A stretch of 64,000 nt of DNA from AC-32 sp963765785 (lineage in GTDB: Bacteria; Actinomycetota; Thermoleophilia; Gaiellales; Gaiellaceae), in assembly GCA_963765785.1 (NCBI GenBank), contig CAVXXW010000009.1:248001-312000 (forward strand), in the 5' to 3' direction. Positions 26,358-35,008 of this stretch are shown here, in pieces. Numbering within the stretch: position 1 is the stretch's first letter; the number at the start of each line of letters is the position of its first letter. The translations under genes and the position numbers were made by a program. The notes beneath the pieces are model-generated. The model saw only the letters and a list, made by a program, of their open reading frames with translations, searched no databases and had not been told where the DNA came from.

Positions 26358-27089
26358 CTAGTCGATCGTGATCTCGAGCCCGTCGTGGGCGAGCTCGAGC
26401 GAGTCCTCGAGCGGGCGCTCGAACGGCCGGTGCGTCAGCAGCAGCCGCTTGGCGCCGGAGGCTTCGAACGTCTCGATCGCCTCCTGCGAGCTGAGATGGC
26501 CGCGCGTGCCGCCCTCGGGGTTCGGCGCGAGCAGCGTCGCCTCGCAGACGAACAGGTCGGCGTCGCGGGCGATCTGGCCGAGGCCGTCGCTCGGCCCGGA
26601 GTCGCCCGAGTAGCCGACGACGGTGCCGTTCGCCGAGGCGCGGAACCCGAACGCGAGTAGCTGGTAGTGGAGCACGCGGTGCGCCGTGACCTCGAACCCG
26701 GCTGCCGTGAAGGGGACACCTTCTTCGTACTCGTGCAGGTCGAAGGCGTCCTCGAACATCTCGCCCTGCCCGAGCCGGCTGCCGAGCGAGCAGAGCAGCT
26801 CCCTGCCGTCGGGCGGGACCCAGAGCTGCGGCTTGCCGATTCCCTCGCCGGGGCCGAGCGTCGAGCCCCAGACCCAGGGGACGAGGTCGCCCCAGTGATC
26901 GAGGTGCCAGTGCGTTATCGCGATCGCGTCCACGCGCGGCCAGGCCTCGTGCTCGCGGAGCTTCGCGAGCACGCCCGGGCCGCAGTCGAGCAGCAGCCGG
27001 CCGGGGCCTTCGAGCAGGTACCCGGACTGCGCGCCGCCAGGGTTCGGCCAGGCGGGAGAGCAGCCGACGACCGTCAGTTTCACGCTCAT
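26358..27089 (-). CDS. MBL-fold metallo-hydrolase (RNase Z-like group)
   Basis: A 243-residue metallo-beta-lactamase-fold enzyme. The metal motif is THWHLDHWGDL, with additional ligands in HRVLHY, SGDSGPSD and the C-terminal LLTHRPF. The N-terminus LTVVGCSPAWPNPGGAQSGYLLE is that of the RNase Z/PhnP-like subgroup acting on phosphodiesters. The true substrate is unknown. It is divergent from icmB, with start codons 12 bases apart. Confidence 0.82.
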   Translation of the reverse strand: MSVKLTVVGCSPAWPNPGGAQSGYLLEGPGRLLLDCGPGVLAKLREHEAWPRVDAIAITHWHLDHWGDLVPWVWGSTLGPGEGIGKPQLWVPPDGRELLCSLGSRLGQGEMFEDAFDLHEYEEGVPFTAAGFEVTAHRVLHYQLLAFGFRASANGTVVGYSGDSGPSDGLGQIARDADLFVCEATLLAPNPEGGTRGHLSSQEAIETFEASGAKRLLLTHRPFERPLEDSLELAHDGLEITID

Positions 27090-27094
27090 ATACT
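27089..27094 (+). promoter_or_regulatory. -10 box, leaderless start of icmB
   Basis: TATACT ends 6 bases before GTG 27101 and overlaps the divergent start codon. Confidence 0.5.
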
Positions 27095-27100
27095 CACCCC

Positions 27101-27496
27101 GTGGCCAGCAAGATCCGAGTTGTCATAGCGAAACCCGGTCTCGACGGGCACGACCGGGGGGCGAAGATCATCGCACGTGCGCTGCGTGACGCGGGCATGG
27201 AAGTCATCTATACCGGCCTCCATCAGACGCCCGAGCAGATCGTCGAGACCGCGATCCAGGAGGACGCGGACGCCGTCGGCATCTCGATCCTCTCCGGCGC
27301 GCACATGACGCTCGTGCCGCGCATCCTCGAGGGGCTGCGCGAGAACGGTGCCGAGGACGTGCTCGTCGTGCTCGGCGGGACGATCCCGAACGAGGACGCC
27401 GAGGAGCTGAAGCGGCAGGGGGTGGCAGCGGTGTTCACGCCCGGCGCTCCTACGAGCGAGATCGTCGAGTTCCTGCGCGGGAAGGTTCCGGCCTGA
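27101..27496 (+). CDS. icmB: B12-binding small subunit of the acyl-CoA mutase
   Basis: A 131-residue free-standing cobalamin-binding domain that partners the large subunit at 24008. The base-off signature is complete: DGHDRG (Asp-x-His-x2-Gly, His as lower cobalt ligand), SILSGAH and LGGTIP. Length matches IcmB of Streptomyces. It is separated from its partner by two genes and followed by enoyl-CoA hydratase with a CTGA overlap. GTG start. Confidence 0.88.
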   Translation: MASKIRVVIAKPGLDGHDRGAKIIARALRDAGMEVIYTGLHQTPEQIVETAIQEDADAVGISILSGAHMTLVPRILEGLRENGAEDVLVVLGGTIPNEDAEELKRQGVAAVFTPGAPTSEIVEFLRGKVPA

Positions 27497-28263
27497 GCGT
27501 TCGCGTCGACCGCGAGGGCGCGGTCGCGACCGTCACGATCGACCGGCCCGAGGCGATGAACGCGCTCGACCGGCCGACGCTCGAGGAGCTGCGCGACCGC
27601 CTCTCCGAGCTCGCCGGCGACGCCGAGGCGGCGCGCGTCGTCGTGCTGACCGGCGCCGGGGAGAAGGCGTTCGTCGCCGGCGCGGACATCAAGTACATGA
27701 GCGGACTCGGCGTGGAGGAGGCGACGGCGTGGGGCGCGCTCGGCCACGCAAGCGCCCAGCTGCTCGAGACGATGCCGAAGCCGACGATCGCAGCGATCGA
27801 CGGCTTCGCGCTCGGCGGCGGCTGCGAGCTCGCGCTCGCCTGCGACCTGCGCTACGCGTCGTCGGCCGCGAAGCTGGGCCAGCCGGAGATCAACCTCGGG
27901 ATCATCCCGGGCTGGGGCGGCACGCAGCGGCTCGCACGCGTGTGCGGCCTCGGCGTCGCGAAGGACCTGATCCTCACCGGTCGGGTCGTGGGGGCCGAGG
28001 AGGCGCTGCGGGTCGGCCTGGTCAACGGCGTGCACGATCCGGCTATCGACAAGGCGCGCGAGGTTGCTGAGCTGCTCGCGGCGAAGAGCCCGCTGGCGCT
28101 CGCGGCGATCAAGCGGACGACGAACCACGCGCTCCAGGGCGACCACGTCGAGAACCTCAATCGCGAGGCGGACGAGTTCGGCGCGCTCTTCTCGAGCGAG
28201 GACTCGAAGGAAGGCATGACCGCGTTCGTCGAGAAGCGCGAGCCGCGCTTCACTGGCCGCTGA
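27493..28263 (+). CDS. enoyl-CoA hydratase, CTG start overlapping the icmB stop
   Basis: Crotonase-fold hydratase, 256 residues from CTG 27493. The oxyanion region GAGEKAFVAGADIKYM, GGGCELALACDLRYAS and GQPEINLGIIPGWGGTQRLAR with the catalytic Glu residues are present. The first standard start codon, ATG 27556, would delete the opening strands (VRVDREGAVATVTIDRPEAM). CTG shares CTGA with the icmB stop and has GGGAAGG seven bases upstream, giving the normal family N-terminus. It hydrates enoyl-CoA made by the acyl-CoA dehydrogenase. Confidence 0.9.
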   Translation: MSVRVDREGAVATVTIDRPEAMNALDRPTLEELRDRLSELAGDAEAARVVVLTGAGEKAFVAGADIKYMSGLGVEEATAWGALGHASAQLLETMPKPTIAAIDGFALGGGCELALACDLRYASSAAKLGQPEINLGIIPGWGGTQRLARVCGLGVAKDLILTGRVVGAEEALRVGLVNGVHDPAIDKAREVAELLAAKSPLALAAIKRTTNHALQGDHVENLNREADEFGALFSSEDSKEGMTAFVEKREPRFTGR

Positions 28264-28269
28264 CGAGCC

Positions 28270-28332
28270 GAAGGCAGTCAGACAGCCACGCCAGCAAAGC
28301 CGGCGTGACCTCTTGGCGGCATCGCAAGGGCG
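28270..28332 (-). repeat. two-hairpin intergenic element, copy B
   Basis: Minus strand: CTTGCGATGCCG block (28318-28329), linker GCCAAG, P2 (28284-28311) AGGTCACGCCGGC, ttt, GCTGGCGTGGCT (12 pairs including three G-U), tail GTCTGA. P1 pairing is weak in this copy. It lies between enoyl-CoA hydratase and etfB. Confidence 0.6.
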
Positions 28333-28424
28333 AGGACGAGAAGAAGGGTTCTCGGGCTGACGTCCGGCGGCTGCTCATGGGGCTCCGGTCGCTCCGAAGG
28401 GCGGGAGGCTGGCAGAGCGGTCGC

Positions 28425-28430
28425 TAGAGT
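28425..28430 (+). promoter_or_regulatory. -10 box of the etf operon
   Basis: TAGAGT ends 10 bases before ATG 28441. No Shine-Dalgarno is present. The rest of the 177-base gap holds element copy B and a pair of G-rich stretches, with no other gene. Confidence 0.45.
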
Positions 28431-28440
28431 CCCGCGCGGC

Positions 28441-29220
28441 ATGAAGATCGCCGTGTGCGCCAAATACGTCCCGGAAGCGAACGCGACCAAGCGGATCGAC
28501 CCGTCGACGAAGCGGCTCGACCGCTCCGGCGAGGGCGCGCTGAACCCGTTCGACGCGAACGCCGTCGAGGAAGCGCTGAGGGCGCGCGACGCCGCCGGCG
28601 AGGGCGAGGTCGTGATCGTCTCGGTCGGCCCGGAGCGGGCGCTCGAGGCGATGCGCCGGGCGTTGGCGATGGGCGCCGACCGCGTCGTGCTCGTCGCCGA
28701 CGACGGCGCCGCGGGGTCGGATCTCGTCGCGACAAGCCGTGTGCTGGCGGCCGCGCTCGAGCGCGAGGGCGCCGACCTCGTCCTGTTCGGGCAGCAAGCG
28801 AACGACTCGGACGGGGCCGTGCTCTGGGCCGCGGTCGCCGAGCGCCTGGAGCGCCCGCTGATCTCGCAGGTCGCGAAGCTAAAGCTCGAGGACGGCAAGC
28901 TCCGCGGTAAGCGGCAGACCGAGTACGGCTACGACGTGATCGAGGCGCCTCTGCCAGCGGTCGTCGCCGTCTCGGACGCGATCAACGAGCCGCGCTACCC
29001 GTCGCTGAAGGGGATCATGGGCGCCAAGAAGAAGCCGCAGGAGACCGTCTCGCTCGGCGACCTCGGCGTCGACGCGGGCGAGGCCGGCGAGGCCGGCTCG
29101 CGGACGACGGTCGAGGCGCTGAACGACCCACCGGCCCGCGGCGACATCCAGAAGATCGAGGACGACGGCTCGGGCGCGCAGAAGATCGTCGAGTTCCTCG
29201 TCGAGAAGAAGGCCGTATGA
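28441..29220 (+). CDS. etfB: electron transfer flavoprotein beta subunit
   Basis: AMP-binding subunit of the ETF heterodimer that accepts electrons from acyl-CoA dehydrogenases. It has 259 residues. Family landmarks are KYVPEANATKRIDP, LNPFDANAVEEALR, the FGQQANDSDGAVLWAAVAERL adenine-nucleotide loop (positions about 119-139) and PRYPSLKGIMGAKKKP, which carries the dehydrogenase-recognition loop. The stop overlaps the etfA start (ATGA). Confidence 0.95.
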   Translation: MKIAVCAKYVPEANATKRIDPSTKRLDRSGEGALNPFDANAVEEALRARDAAGEGEVVIVSVGPERALEAMRRALAMGADRVVLVADDGAAGSDLVATSRVLAAALEREGADLVLFGQQANDSDGAVLWAAVAERLERPLISQVAKLKLEDGKLRGKRQTEYGYDVIEAPLPAVVAVSDAINEPRYPSLKGIMGAKKKPQETVSLGDLGVDAGEAGEAGSRTTVEALNDPPARGDIQKIEDDGSGAQKIVEFLVEKKAV

Positions 29221-30176
29221 GATTCCTCGTCTTCCTCGAGCACCACGACGGCAAGCTGCAGAAGGACTCGCTCGGCGTGCTGTCCAAGGCGGCGTCGCTC
29301 GGCGACGTCGAGGCGGTCGTTCTCGGCCAAGGCGTGCAGGAGCTCGCTGCAGACGCCGGCCGGTTCGGCGCCCAGCGCGTCTACGTACAGGACGACGTCC
29401 TGCTCGACAAGCCCTTGCCGCAGCCGCGGGTCGACGCGCTCGAGACGCTGCTCGCCGACAACGGCTTCGACGCCGTGCTCTTCGCCGCGACCGTGCTCTC
29501 CGCCGACGTCGCCGCCGCGCTGGCGGCTCGGATGGGCGCGGGCCTCAACTACGACCTGACCGACCTCGCGGTCGAGGGCGACAGGCTCGTCGGCAAGCGG
29601 CCGGCGCTCGGCGACTCCGTCGTTGTTGACGTCGGCTGGACCTCCGAGCCCCGCCTCGCGCTCGTCCGCTCCGGCACCTTCGACCCGCACGAGACCGGCG
29701 GCAGCGCGGAAGTCGTGCAGTTCGAGTCGCGGTTCCAGGACTTCTCGCTCGCGGCGACGATGGTCGAGCAGGCCCACGAAGAGAGCGAGGGGCCGTCGAT
29801 CGAGGACGCCGAGGTGATCGTCGCGGGCGGACGCGGCCTGGGCGGGCCGGACGGCTTTCAGCAGGTCGAGGAACTGGCGAAGGCGCTCGGCGGCGCGGTC
29901 GCGGCGACCCGGGCCGTGGTCGACGCCGGTTGGTATCCGTACTCTGCGCAGGTCGGGCAGACCGGCAAGACGGTCGCGCCGAAGCTCTACGTCGCGGTCG
30001 GCATCTCCGGCGCGATCCAGCACAAGGTCGGCATGCAGAGCTCGGGCCTGATCGTCGCGATCAACAAGGATCCGAACGCCCCGATCTTCGAGTACGCCGA
30101 CCTCGGCGTGGTCGGCGACCTGAACGAGATCGTCCCGAAGCTGACCGAGCTGGTGAAGGCCCGCAAGACCGCGTGA
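29217..30176 (+). CDS. etfA: electron transfer flavoprotein alpha subunit
   Basis: FAD-binding subunit, 319 residues. The FAD domain is in the C-terminal half: VAGGRGLGGPDGF, VDAGWYPYSAQVGQTGKTVAP, LYVAVGISGAIQHKVGM and INKDPNAPIFEYADLGVVGD. The N-terminal half has the usual ATVLSADVAAALAARM fold. It overlaps etfB by ATGA and the next gene by GTGA, so the three form one translationally coupled unit. Confidence 0.95.
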   Translation: MRFLVFLEHHDGKLQKDSLGVLSKAASLGDVEAVVLGQGVQELAADAGRFGAQRVYVQDDVLLDKPLPQPRVDALETLLADNGFDAVLFAATVLSADVAAALAARMGAGLNYDLTDLAVEGDRLVGKRPALGDSVVVDVGWTSEPRLALVRSGTFDPHETGGSAEVVQFESRFQDFSLAATMVEQAHEESEGPSIEDAEVIVAGGRGLGGPDGFQQVEELAKALGGAVAATRAVVDAGWYPYSAQVGQTGKTVAPKLYVAVGISGAIQHKVGMQSSGLIVAINKDPNAPIFEYADLGVVGDLNEIVPKLTELVKARKTA

Positions 30177-31858
30177 GGCCGGCCGACTACCCGCCGCCGT
30201 TCGACCCGAACGAGTTCGTCGTCGCGCCCGGCGAGCCGGAGATCGAGGTCGGCGTCCTGATCGTCGGCGCCGGCCCGGCCGGGCTCGCGTGCGCGATCCG
30301 CCTAGGGCAGCTGCTCGAGGAGGCGCCGGAGCTGGCCGAGCGGCTCGGCGAGGTGCCGGTGGCGGTGCTGGAGAAGGGCAAGCAGCCCGGCTCGCACCTC
30401 CTGTCCGGGGCCGTCGTCAACCCGCGCTCGCTGCAGCGGCTGTTCAAGGACCGCGTCGCGAGCAGGGACATGCCCTTCTACGGCCGCGTCGATCACGAGT
30501 CCGTCTATTTCCTCACCTCGAAGCGCGCAATGCGGATCCCCGCGCCGCCGACGATGCGCAACCACGGGAACTACGTCGCGTCGCTCTCTCAGCTCGGGCG
30601 CTGGCTGTCCGAGCAGGCGGAGGAGGCGGGCGCGACGATCCTCCCGGAGACGAGCGGGCACGCCCTGATCGCCGGCGACGGCCGCGTCCGCGGCGTGCGC
30701 ACCGGTGACCGCGGCCGCGGCAAGGGCGGGGAGGAGCTCGGCAACTTCGAGCCGGGCTCGGACGTGCACGCGCGCGTGACCGTGCTGGCCGAGGGGACAC
30801 AGGGCCACCTGACCGGCGTCGCGATCGACCGCTTCGGGCTCCAGGGCGAGAGCCCGCAGGTCTGGGCGCTCGGGGTGAAGGAGGTCTGGAAGGTCGCAAA
30901 GCCGCTCGACCGCGTGATCCACACGCTGGGCTGGCCTTTGCGCGCCGGCGCGAAGTACCGCGAGTTCGGCGGCTCGTTCGTCTACCCGATGGGCGACGAC
31001 ATGCTCACCGTCGGCATGGTCGTCGGGCTCGACTACCGCGACGTCGAGCTCTCCGTGCACGACGTGCTGCAGGAGCTCAAGACCCACCCGCTGCTGCGGA
31101 AGCTGCTGGAGGGCGGCGAGCGCGTGGCGTGGGGGGCGAAGACGATTCCGGAGGGCGGGTTCCTCGCGCTGCCGAAGCGGCTGCACGCGCCAGGCCTGCT
31201 CATCTGCGGCGACGGCGCCGGGCTCGTGAACGTGCCGGCGCTGAAGGGGATCGACTACGCCGTCGAGTCGGGCCGGCTCGCGGCCGAGGCTGCGTTCGCG
31301 GCGCTGCAGCGCGGCGAGTCTGCCGGCCGGCGAGGCGCGCTCGCCGGCTACGACGACGCGCTGAAGGAGAGCTTCGTCTGGCGCGACCTGCGCCAGGTGC
31401 GGAACATGCGGCCCGCGTTCGGCCGGGGCTTCTGGCTCGGCGGGGCGACGGCGGGTGCAGCGACCGCCTCGCGCGGGGCGTTCCCGCCCGGCGACGCGAC
31501 GCTCGAGGCCGATGCCGACCAGGAGCTGATCCGCACCGACCGCTCGGCGCGCTACCCGGCGCCCGACGGCAAGCTCACGTTCGACAAGCTCTCGTCGGTG
31601 TTCCTCTCGGGGAACTCGACGCGCGACGATGCGCCGAACCACATCCGCGTTCAGCAGCGGGTGGCGCCCGAGGTGGCCGAGCTGTGGACGCGCATGTGCC
31701 CGGCAGCCGTGTACGAGGTCGGCGAGGAGGCGGGGGACGGCGACGTGCATGTCGAGGTGACGCCGTCGAACTGCGTCCAGTGCGGTGCGATCACCGCCAA
31801 GGGCGGCCGATTGACCCCGCCCGAGGGCGGGGCCGGGCCCGACTACAAGCTGACGTAG
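30173..31858 (+). CDS. electron transfer flavoprotein-quinone oxidoreductase
   Basis: A 561-residue membrane-associated flavo-iron-sulfur enzyme moving electrons from ETF to the quinone pool. FAD motif VGVLIVGAGPAGLACA lies near 25-40, GSHLLSGAVVNP follows, and the second FAD contact is ICGDGAGLVNVPALKGIDYAVESG. The C-terminal ferredoxin-like part has Cys509 (RMCPAAVYE), Cys534 and Cys537 (NCVQC). The fourth [4Fe-4S] ligand of the usual C-x2-C-x2-C is Ile540, in NCVQCGAITAKGG. PPEGGAGPDY ends the protein, as in the family. GTG start in a GTGA overlap with etfA. Confidence 0.9.
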   Translation: MRPADYPPPFDPNEFVVAPGEPEIEVGVLIVGAGPAGLACAIRLGQLLEEAPELAERLGEVPVAVLEKGKQPGSHLLSGAVVNPRSLQRLFKDRVASRDMPFYGRVDHESVYFLTSKRAMRIPAPPTMRNHGNYVASLSQLGRWLSEQAEEAGATILPETSGHALIAGDGRVRGVRTGDRGRGKGGEELGNFEPGSDVHARVTVLAEGTQGHLTGVAIDRFGLQGESPQVWALGVKEVWKVAKPLDRVIHTLGWPLRAGAKYREFGGSFVYPMGDDMLTVGMVVGLDYRDVELSVHDVLQELKTHPLLRKLLEGGERVAWGAKTIPEGGFLALPKRLHAPGLLICGDGAGLVNVPALKGIDYAVESGRLAAEAAFAALQRGESAGRRGALAGYDDALKESFVWRDLRQVRNMRPAFGRGFWLGGATAGAATASRGAFPPGDATLEADADQELIRTDRSARYPAPDGKLTFDKLSSVFLSGNSTRDDAPNHIRVQQRVAPEVAELWTRMCPAAVYEVGEEAGDGDVHVEVTPSNCVQCGAITAKGGRLTPPEGGAGPDYKLT

Positions 31859-32806
31859 GTGGTCACGCTCGCGGATGTCGAGGCTGCGCGCGAAGCGATC
31901 GCGGGGCGCCTGCACCGCACGCCGACCTTTCGCTCCGCCACTCTCGGCGACCTGACTGGCGCGAAGGTCTACCTCAAGGCCGAGCTGTTCCAGAAGACGG
32001 GCTCCTTCAAGCCGCGTGGGGTGCTGACGAACCTCGCCGCGCTCACCCCCGAGGAACGCGAGCGGGGCGTGATCGGGATCTCGGCCGGCAATCACGCCCA
32101 GGCGCTTGCGTGGGGCGCAGCTGCCGAGGGGCTCGACGCACTGGTCGTGATGTGGCGTGACGCGAGCGAGGCGAAGGTTGCAGCCACCCGGAGCTACGGC
32201 GCGGAGGTCGACCTCGAGGCGCCCGGACCGACCGAGGCGTTCGCGCGGCTCGACGACCTGACCGAGCAGAGCGGCCGGACGCTCGTCCACCCGTTCGACC
32301 ATCCGCTGACGATCGCCGGCCAGGGCACCGTCGGGCTGGAGATCCTCGAGGACGTGCCCGACGCGGACGTCGTCGTGGTCCCCGTCGGCGGCGGCGGGCT
32401 GATCGGCGGTGTCTCGACAGCGGTTGCCGGCCGCGCCCGCGTGATCGGCATCGAGCCCGAGCTCTCGTCCGCGATGCACGACGCGCTCGCGGCCGGGAAG
32501 CCGGTCCCGGTCGATCCGATCTCGGTCGCCGACGGGCTCAACGCGCCCTTCGCAGGGACTCACGCGCTCGAGTCCGTGCGCGCGCACGTCGATGAGGTCG
32601 TGCTCGTGACCGAGGCGGAGCTGGAGGAGGCGATGCGTTTCTTGTACACGCGCGCGAAGCTCGCCTGCGAGCCCGCGGGCGCCGCCTCAACCGCGGCGCT
32701 GATGGCGGGCAAAGTCCCGCTGAGACCGGGCGAAACCGCGGTCGCCGTGGTCTCCGGGGGCAACGTGGCTACGGCAACCGCCGCTGCTATCCTGGCCGGA
32801 CGATGA
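31859..32806 (+). CDS. threonine/serine dehydratase (PLP, fold type II)
   Basis: A 315-residue PLP enzyme, likely deaminating threonine or serine to the 2-keto acid. PLP Lys is in KTGSFKPRG, the substrate loop is SAGNHAQALAWGA, and the phosphate loop VPVGGGGLIGGVSTAV is glycine-rich as in the family. There is no C-terminal ACT domain, so it resembles the catabolic or serine-racemase-like branch and not the feedback-regulated IlvA. GTG start directly after the ETF-QO stop. Confidence 0.88.
   Translation: MVTLADVEAAREAIAGRLHRTPTFRSATLGDLTGAKVYLKAELFQKTGSFKPRGVLTNLAALTPEERERGVIGISAGNHAQALAWGAAAEGLDALVVMWRDASEAKVAATRSYGAEVDLEAPGPTEAFARLDDLTEQSGRTLVHPFDHPLTIAGQGTVGLEILEDVPDADVVVVPVGGGGLIGGVSTAVAGRARVIGIEPELSSAMHDALAAGKPVPVDPISVADGLNAPFAGTHALESVRAHVDEVVLVTEAELEEAMRFLYTRAKLACEPAGAASTAALMAGKVPLRPGETAVAVVSGGNVATATAAAILAGR
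32788..32793 (+). promoter_or_regulatory. -10 box, leaderless start of rpmE
   Basis: TATCCT ends 9 bases before ATG 32803, inside the end of the dehydratase gene. Confidence 0.45.
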
Positions 32807-33015
32807 AGGCCGAGATCCATCCCGAGTACGTCCTCGCGACCGTTCACTGCGCGTGCGGCAACGAGTTCCAGACCCGCTCGACCAAGTCCGAGCTGCACGT
32901 CGAGGTGTGCTCGAACTGCCACCCGTTCTACACGGGCAAGCAGAAGCTGATGGACAGCGGCGGCCGCGTCGAGCGGTTCCAGCGCCGCCTCGAGAAGGCC
33001 GGCCGCAAGGCCTGA
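32803..33015 (+). CDS. rpmE: 50S ribosomal protein L31, zinc-binding form
   Basis: 70 residues. The zinc ribbon is complete: Cys16 and Cys18 (HCACGN), Cys36 and Cys39 (CSNC). HPFYTGKQKLMDSGGRVERF is the typical C-terminal half. This is the zinc-containing C+ paralogue. It opens the rpmE to atp block conserved in actinobacteria. Confidence 0.96.
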   Translation: MKAEIHPEYVLATVHCACGNEFQTRSTKSELHVEVCSNCHPFYTGKQKLMDSGGRVERFQRRLEKAGRKA

Positions 33016-33022
33016 GGAAGCA

Positions 33023-33940
33023 ATGAGCGCGCCCATCGGCGGGCAAGCCGTCCTCGAGGGCGTGATGATGCGCGGCCCGTCCAACTGGGCGGTCGCGGTC
33101 CGTAAGCCCAACGGCCAGATCGCCGAGGTCTGCCGGCCGATCGAGTCGGTGATGAAGCGGCACTGGTTCTTCCGGCTGCCCGTCGTCCGCGGCGTTGTGG
33201 CGCTCGGCGAGTCGCTCGCGATCGGTTTCAGAGCGCTCTCGATCTCGGCGAACTACGCGGCCGCCGAGGACAACGAGCTGGCCGAGGCGGAGGAGCAGGA
33301 GCTCTCGCGCGCCGCGCTGATCTTCGCGTTCCTGATCGCAATCGGTTTCGCGATCTCCGTCTTCAAGGTCGGCCCGGCCTTGCTCGCCGACCTGCTGCCG
33401 ATCTCGAACGGCACCTGGTTCGTGCTCGTCGAGGGCCTGATCCGCGTGACCGTGTTCGTGCTCTACCTGGTTCTGATCTCGCTGCTGCCCGACCTGCGGC
33501 GCGTCTTCCAGTACCACGCGGCCGAGCACAAGGCGATCAACGCCTACGAGGCGGGCGAGGAACTCGAGCCGGAGCGCGTCCAGCGCTTCAGCCTGATCCA
33601 TCCCCGCTGCGGCACCGCCTTCCTGCTCTGGGTGATGGTGATCGCGATCTTCGTTTTCGCGTTCTTCGGGCGGCCGGCCTGGTACTGGCTGATCGTCACC
33701 CGGATCCTGCTCCTGCCGGTGATCGCGGGCCTCGCTTACGAGCTGATCCGCTTCGCCGGCAAGCACACGGACAACCGCGTCGTGATGACGCTGCTCGCGC
33801 CGGGGCTGTGGCTGCAGCGGCTGACGACCCGGGAGCCGACGCTCGACCAGCTCGAGGTCTCGATCCGCGCCCTGCGCGAGGTGCTCGCGCTCGAGAAGGG
33901 CGACACCCTTGGCGCACAGCGCGTCGAGGTCATGGCCTAA
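33023..33940 (+). CDS. DUF1385 family membrane protein
   Basis: A 305-residue protein that starts IGGQAVLEGVMMRGP, the DUF1385 hallmark. The His-rich FQYHAAEHKAINAYEAGEEL and HPRCGTAFL segments suggest a metal site. Four to five membrane helices lie between about 95 and 240. The family is often adjacent to rpmE and prfA, as here; its biochemical role is not established. It begins 7 bases after rpmE. Confidence 0.88.
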   Translation: MSAPIGGQAVLEGVMMRGPSNWAVAVRKPNGQIAEVCRPIESVMKRHWFFRLPVVRGVVALGESLAIGFRALSISANYAAAEDNELAEAEEQELSRAALIFAFLIAIGFAISVFKVGPALLADLLPISNGTWFVLVEGLIRVTVFVLYLVLISLLPDLRRVFQYHAAEHKAINAYEAGEELEPERVQRFSLIHPRCGTAFLLWVMVIAIFVFAFFGRPAWYWLIVTRILLLPVIAGLAYELIRFAGKHTDNRVVMTLLAPGLWLQRLTTREPTLDQLEVSIRALREVLALEKGDTLGAQRVEVMA

Positions 33941-33960
33941 GGCGCCGACTCGGCGGCGCC
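33941..33960. terminator. hairpin between convergent genes
   Basis: GGCGCCG, actcgg, CGGCGCC: a perfect 7-bp stem right after the DUF1385 stop, between convergent genes. There is no T-run on either strand. Confidence 0.4.
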
Positions 33961-33980
33961 GACCGTAGAGGCCGTGACGG

Positions 33981-34989
33981 CTACGTCGGCGCGGCCGTCC
34001 TAGCGGCTCTGGCCGCGTAGGCGAAGCAGAGCAACCCGACCAGGGGGATCGCGAGCGCCGCGCCGGCGAAGACGCTGCGCGCGGCGGCGACGGCGAAGAC
34101 CGGTGACATGAGCAGCAGGCCCGTTGCATGCGCGCCGCCGAGCGCGTAGGCGACGATCAGCGGCGAGAAGGTCGCGGCTCCGCCATGCAGGCCGCGGCGG
34201 ACGAGCTCGGGCGCGCCGACGATCCAGGTCCCGGAGGAGATCGTCACGGCGACGCCGAGCGCGGCGACGGCGGACGCCAGCCATGGGTGCGGCGGCAGGA
34301 TGGTGAAGGCCTCGCGCACCCGCGGCCGCTCGCCTTCGGCGCTCACGCCGCGGTCGAAGCCGCGCAGGCCCGAGAGCAGCAGCGCCGAGAGCCCAAACGA
34401 GGCGGCGTTGATCCCGAAGAACGCGCTCAGCGGGGCGAACGCGAGCAGGGCCGCCGCGATCGCGGAGCCGCCGAGCCAGAGCGCGTCGGCGCTCGCGCGG
34501 ACGAGCGCGTTCGCCGCCTGCACGGAGTCCCGCCCGGCGAGCGCGGGGAGGACCGCGCCGTAGGCGGGATCGAAGTAGCTCGCGCATCTCGACAGCACGA
34601 AGGCCACGACTGCGAGCGACCACAGCGGCAGATCGCCAGCGAGGCCGGCGATCGCGACGAGGACGAGCGCAGCTGCGCGGACGAGGTCGGCGGCGACCAT
34701 CAGGCGCATGCGGCCGGCGCGGTCGGCGAGCAGGCCGCCGTGGAAGCCGAAGATCAGCGCCGGGGACGCTGTCGGCCAACCGTACGGCGAGCACGCCGAG
34801 CGGCCCGCCAGTCAGCAGCGCCGCCCACATCAGCGCGATGTACTGAAACGAGTCCCCGAGCTCGCTGGTCGCGACGGCGAGGTAGACGCGCCGGAAGCCG
34901 GGTCGCCTCAGGAGGGCGAACGCTCCGGCTGGCGGTAGCGCCTCGAGCGGCAGCGCCTCCTCGGGAGCGGCGGTCACCGGATCTGCCAT
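33981..34989 (-). pseudogene. MFS transporter with one-base frameshift
   Basis: Two overlapping frames encode one major-facilitator protein of about 335 residues. The first (from ATG 34989) gives RRPGFRRVYLAVATSELGD and the first helices up to VRLADSVP. The second continues with FGFHGGLLADRAGRMRLMV, the conserved loop between helices 2 and 3, and runs to 33981. The join falls at a GGGG run on the plus strand (34762-34765). Removing one base gives ADSVPALIFGFHGGLLADR, a normal MFS sequence. It is either a fresh pseudogene or a sequencing error. ATG 34989 has GAAGGG eight bases upstream. It is divergent from prfA. Confidence 0.8.
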
Positions 34990-34995
34990 CGGCAC

Positions 34996-35001
34996 TACCC
35001 T
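34996..35001 (+). promoter_or_regulatory. -10 box, leaderless start of prfA
   Basis: TACCCT ends 7 bases before ATG 35009. Confidence 0.45.
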
Positions 35002-35008
35002 TCCCCAG

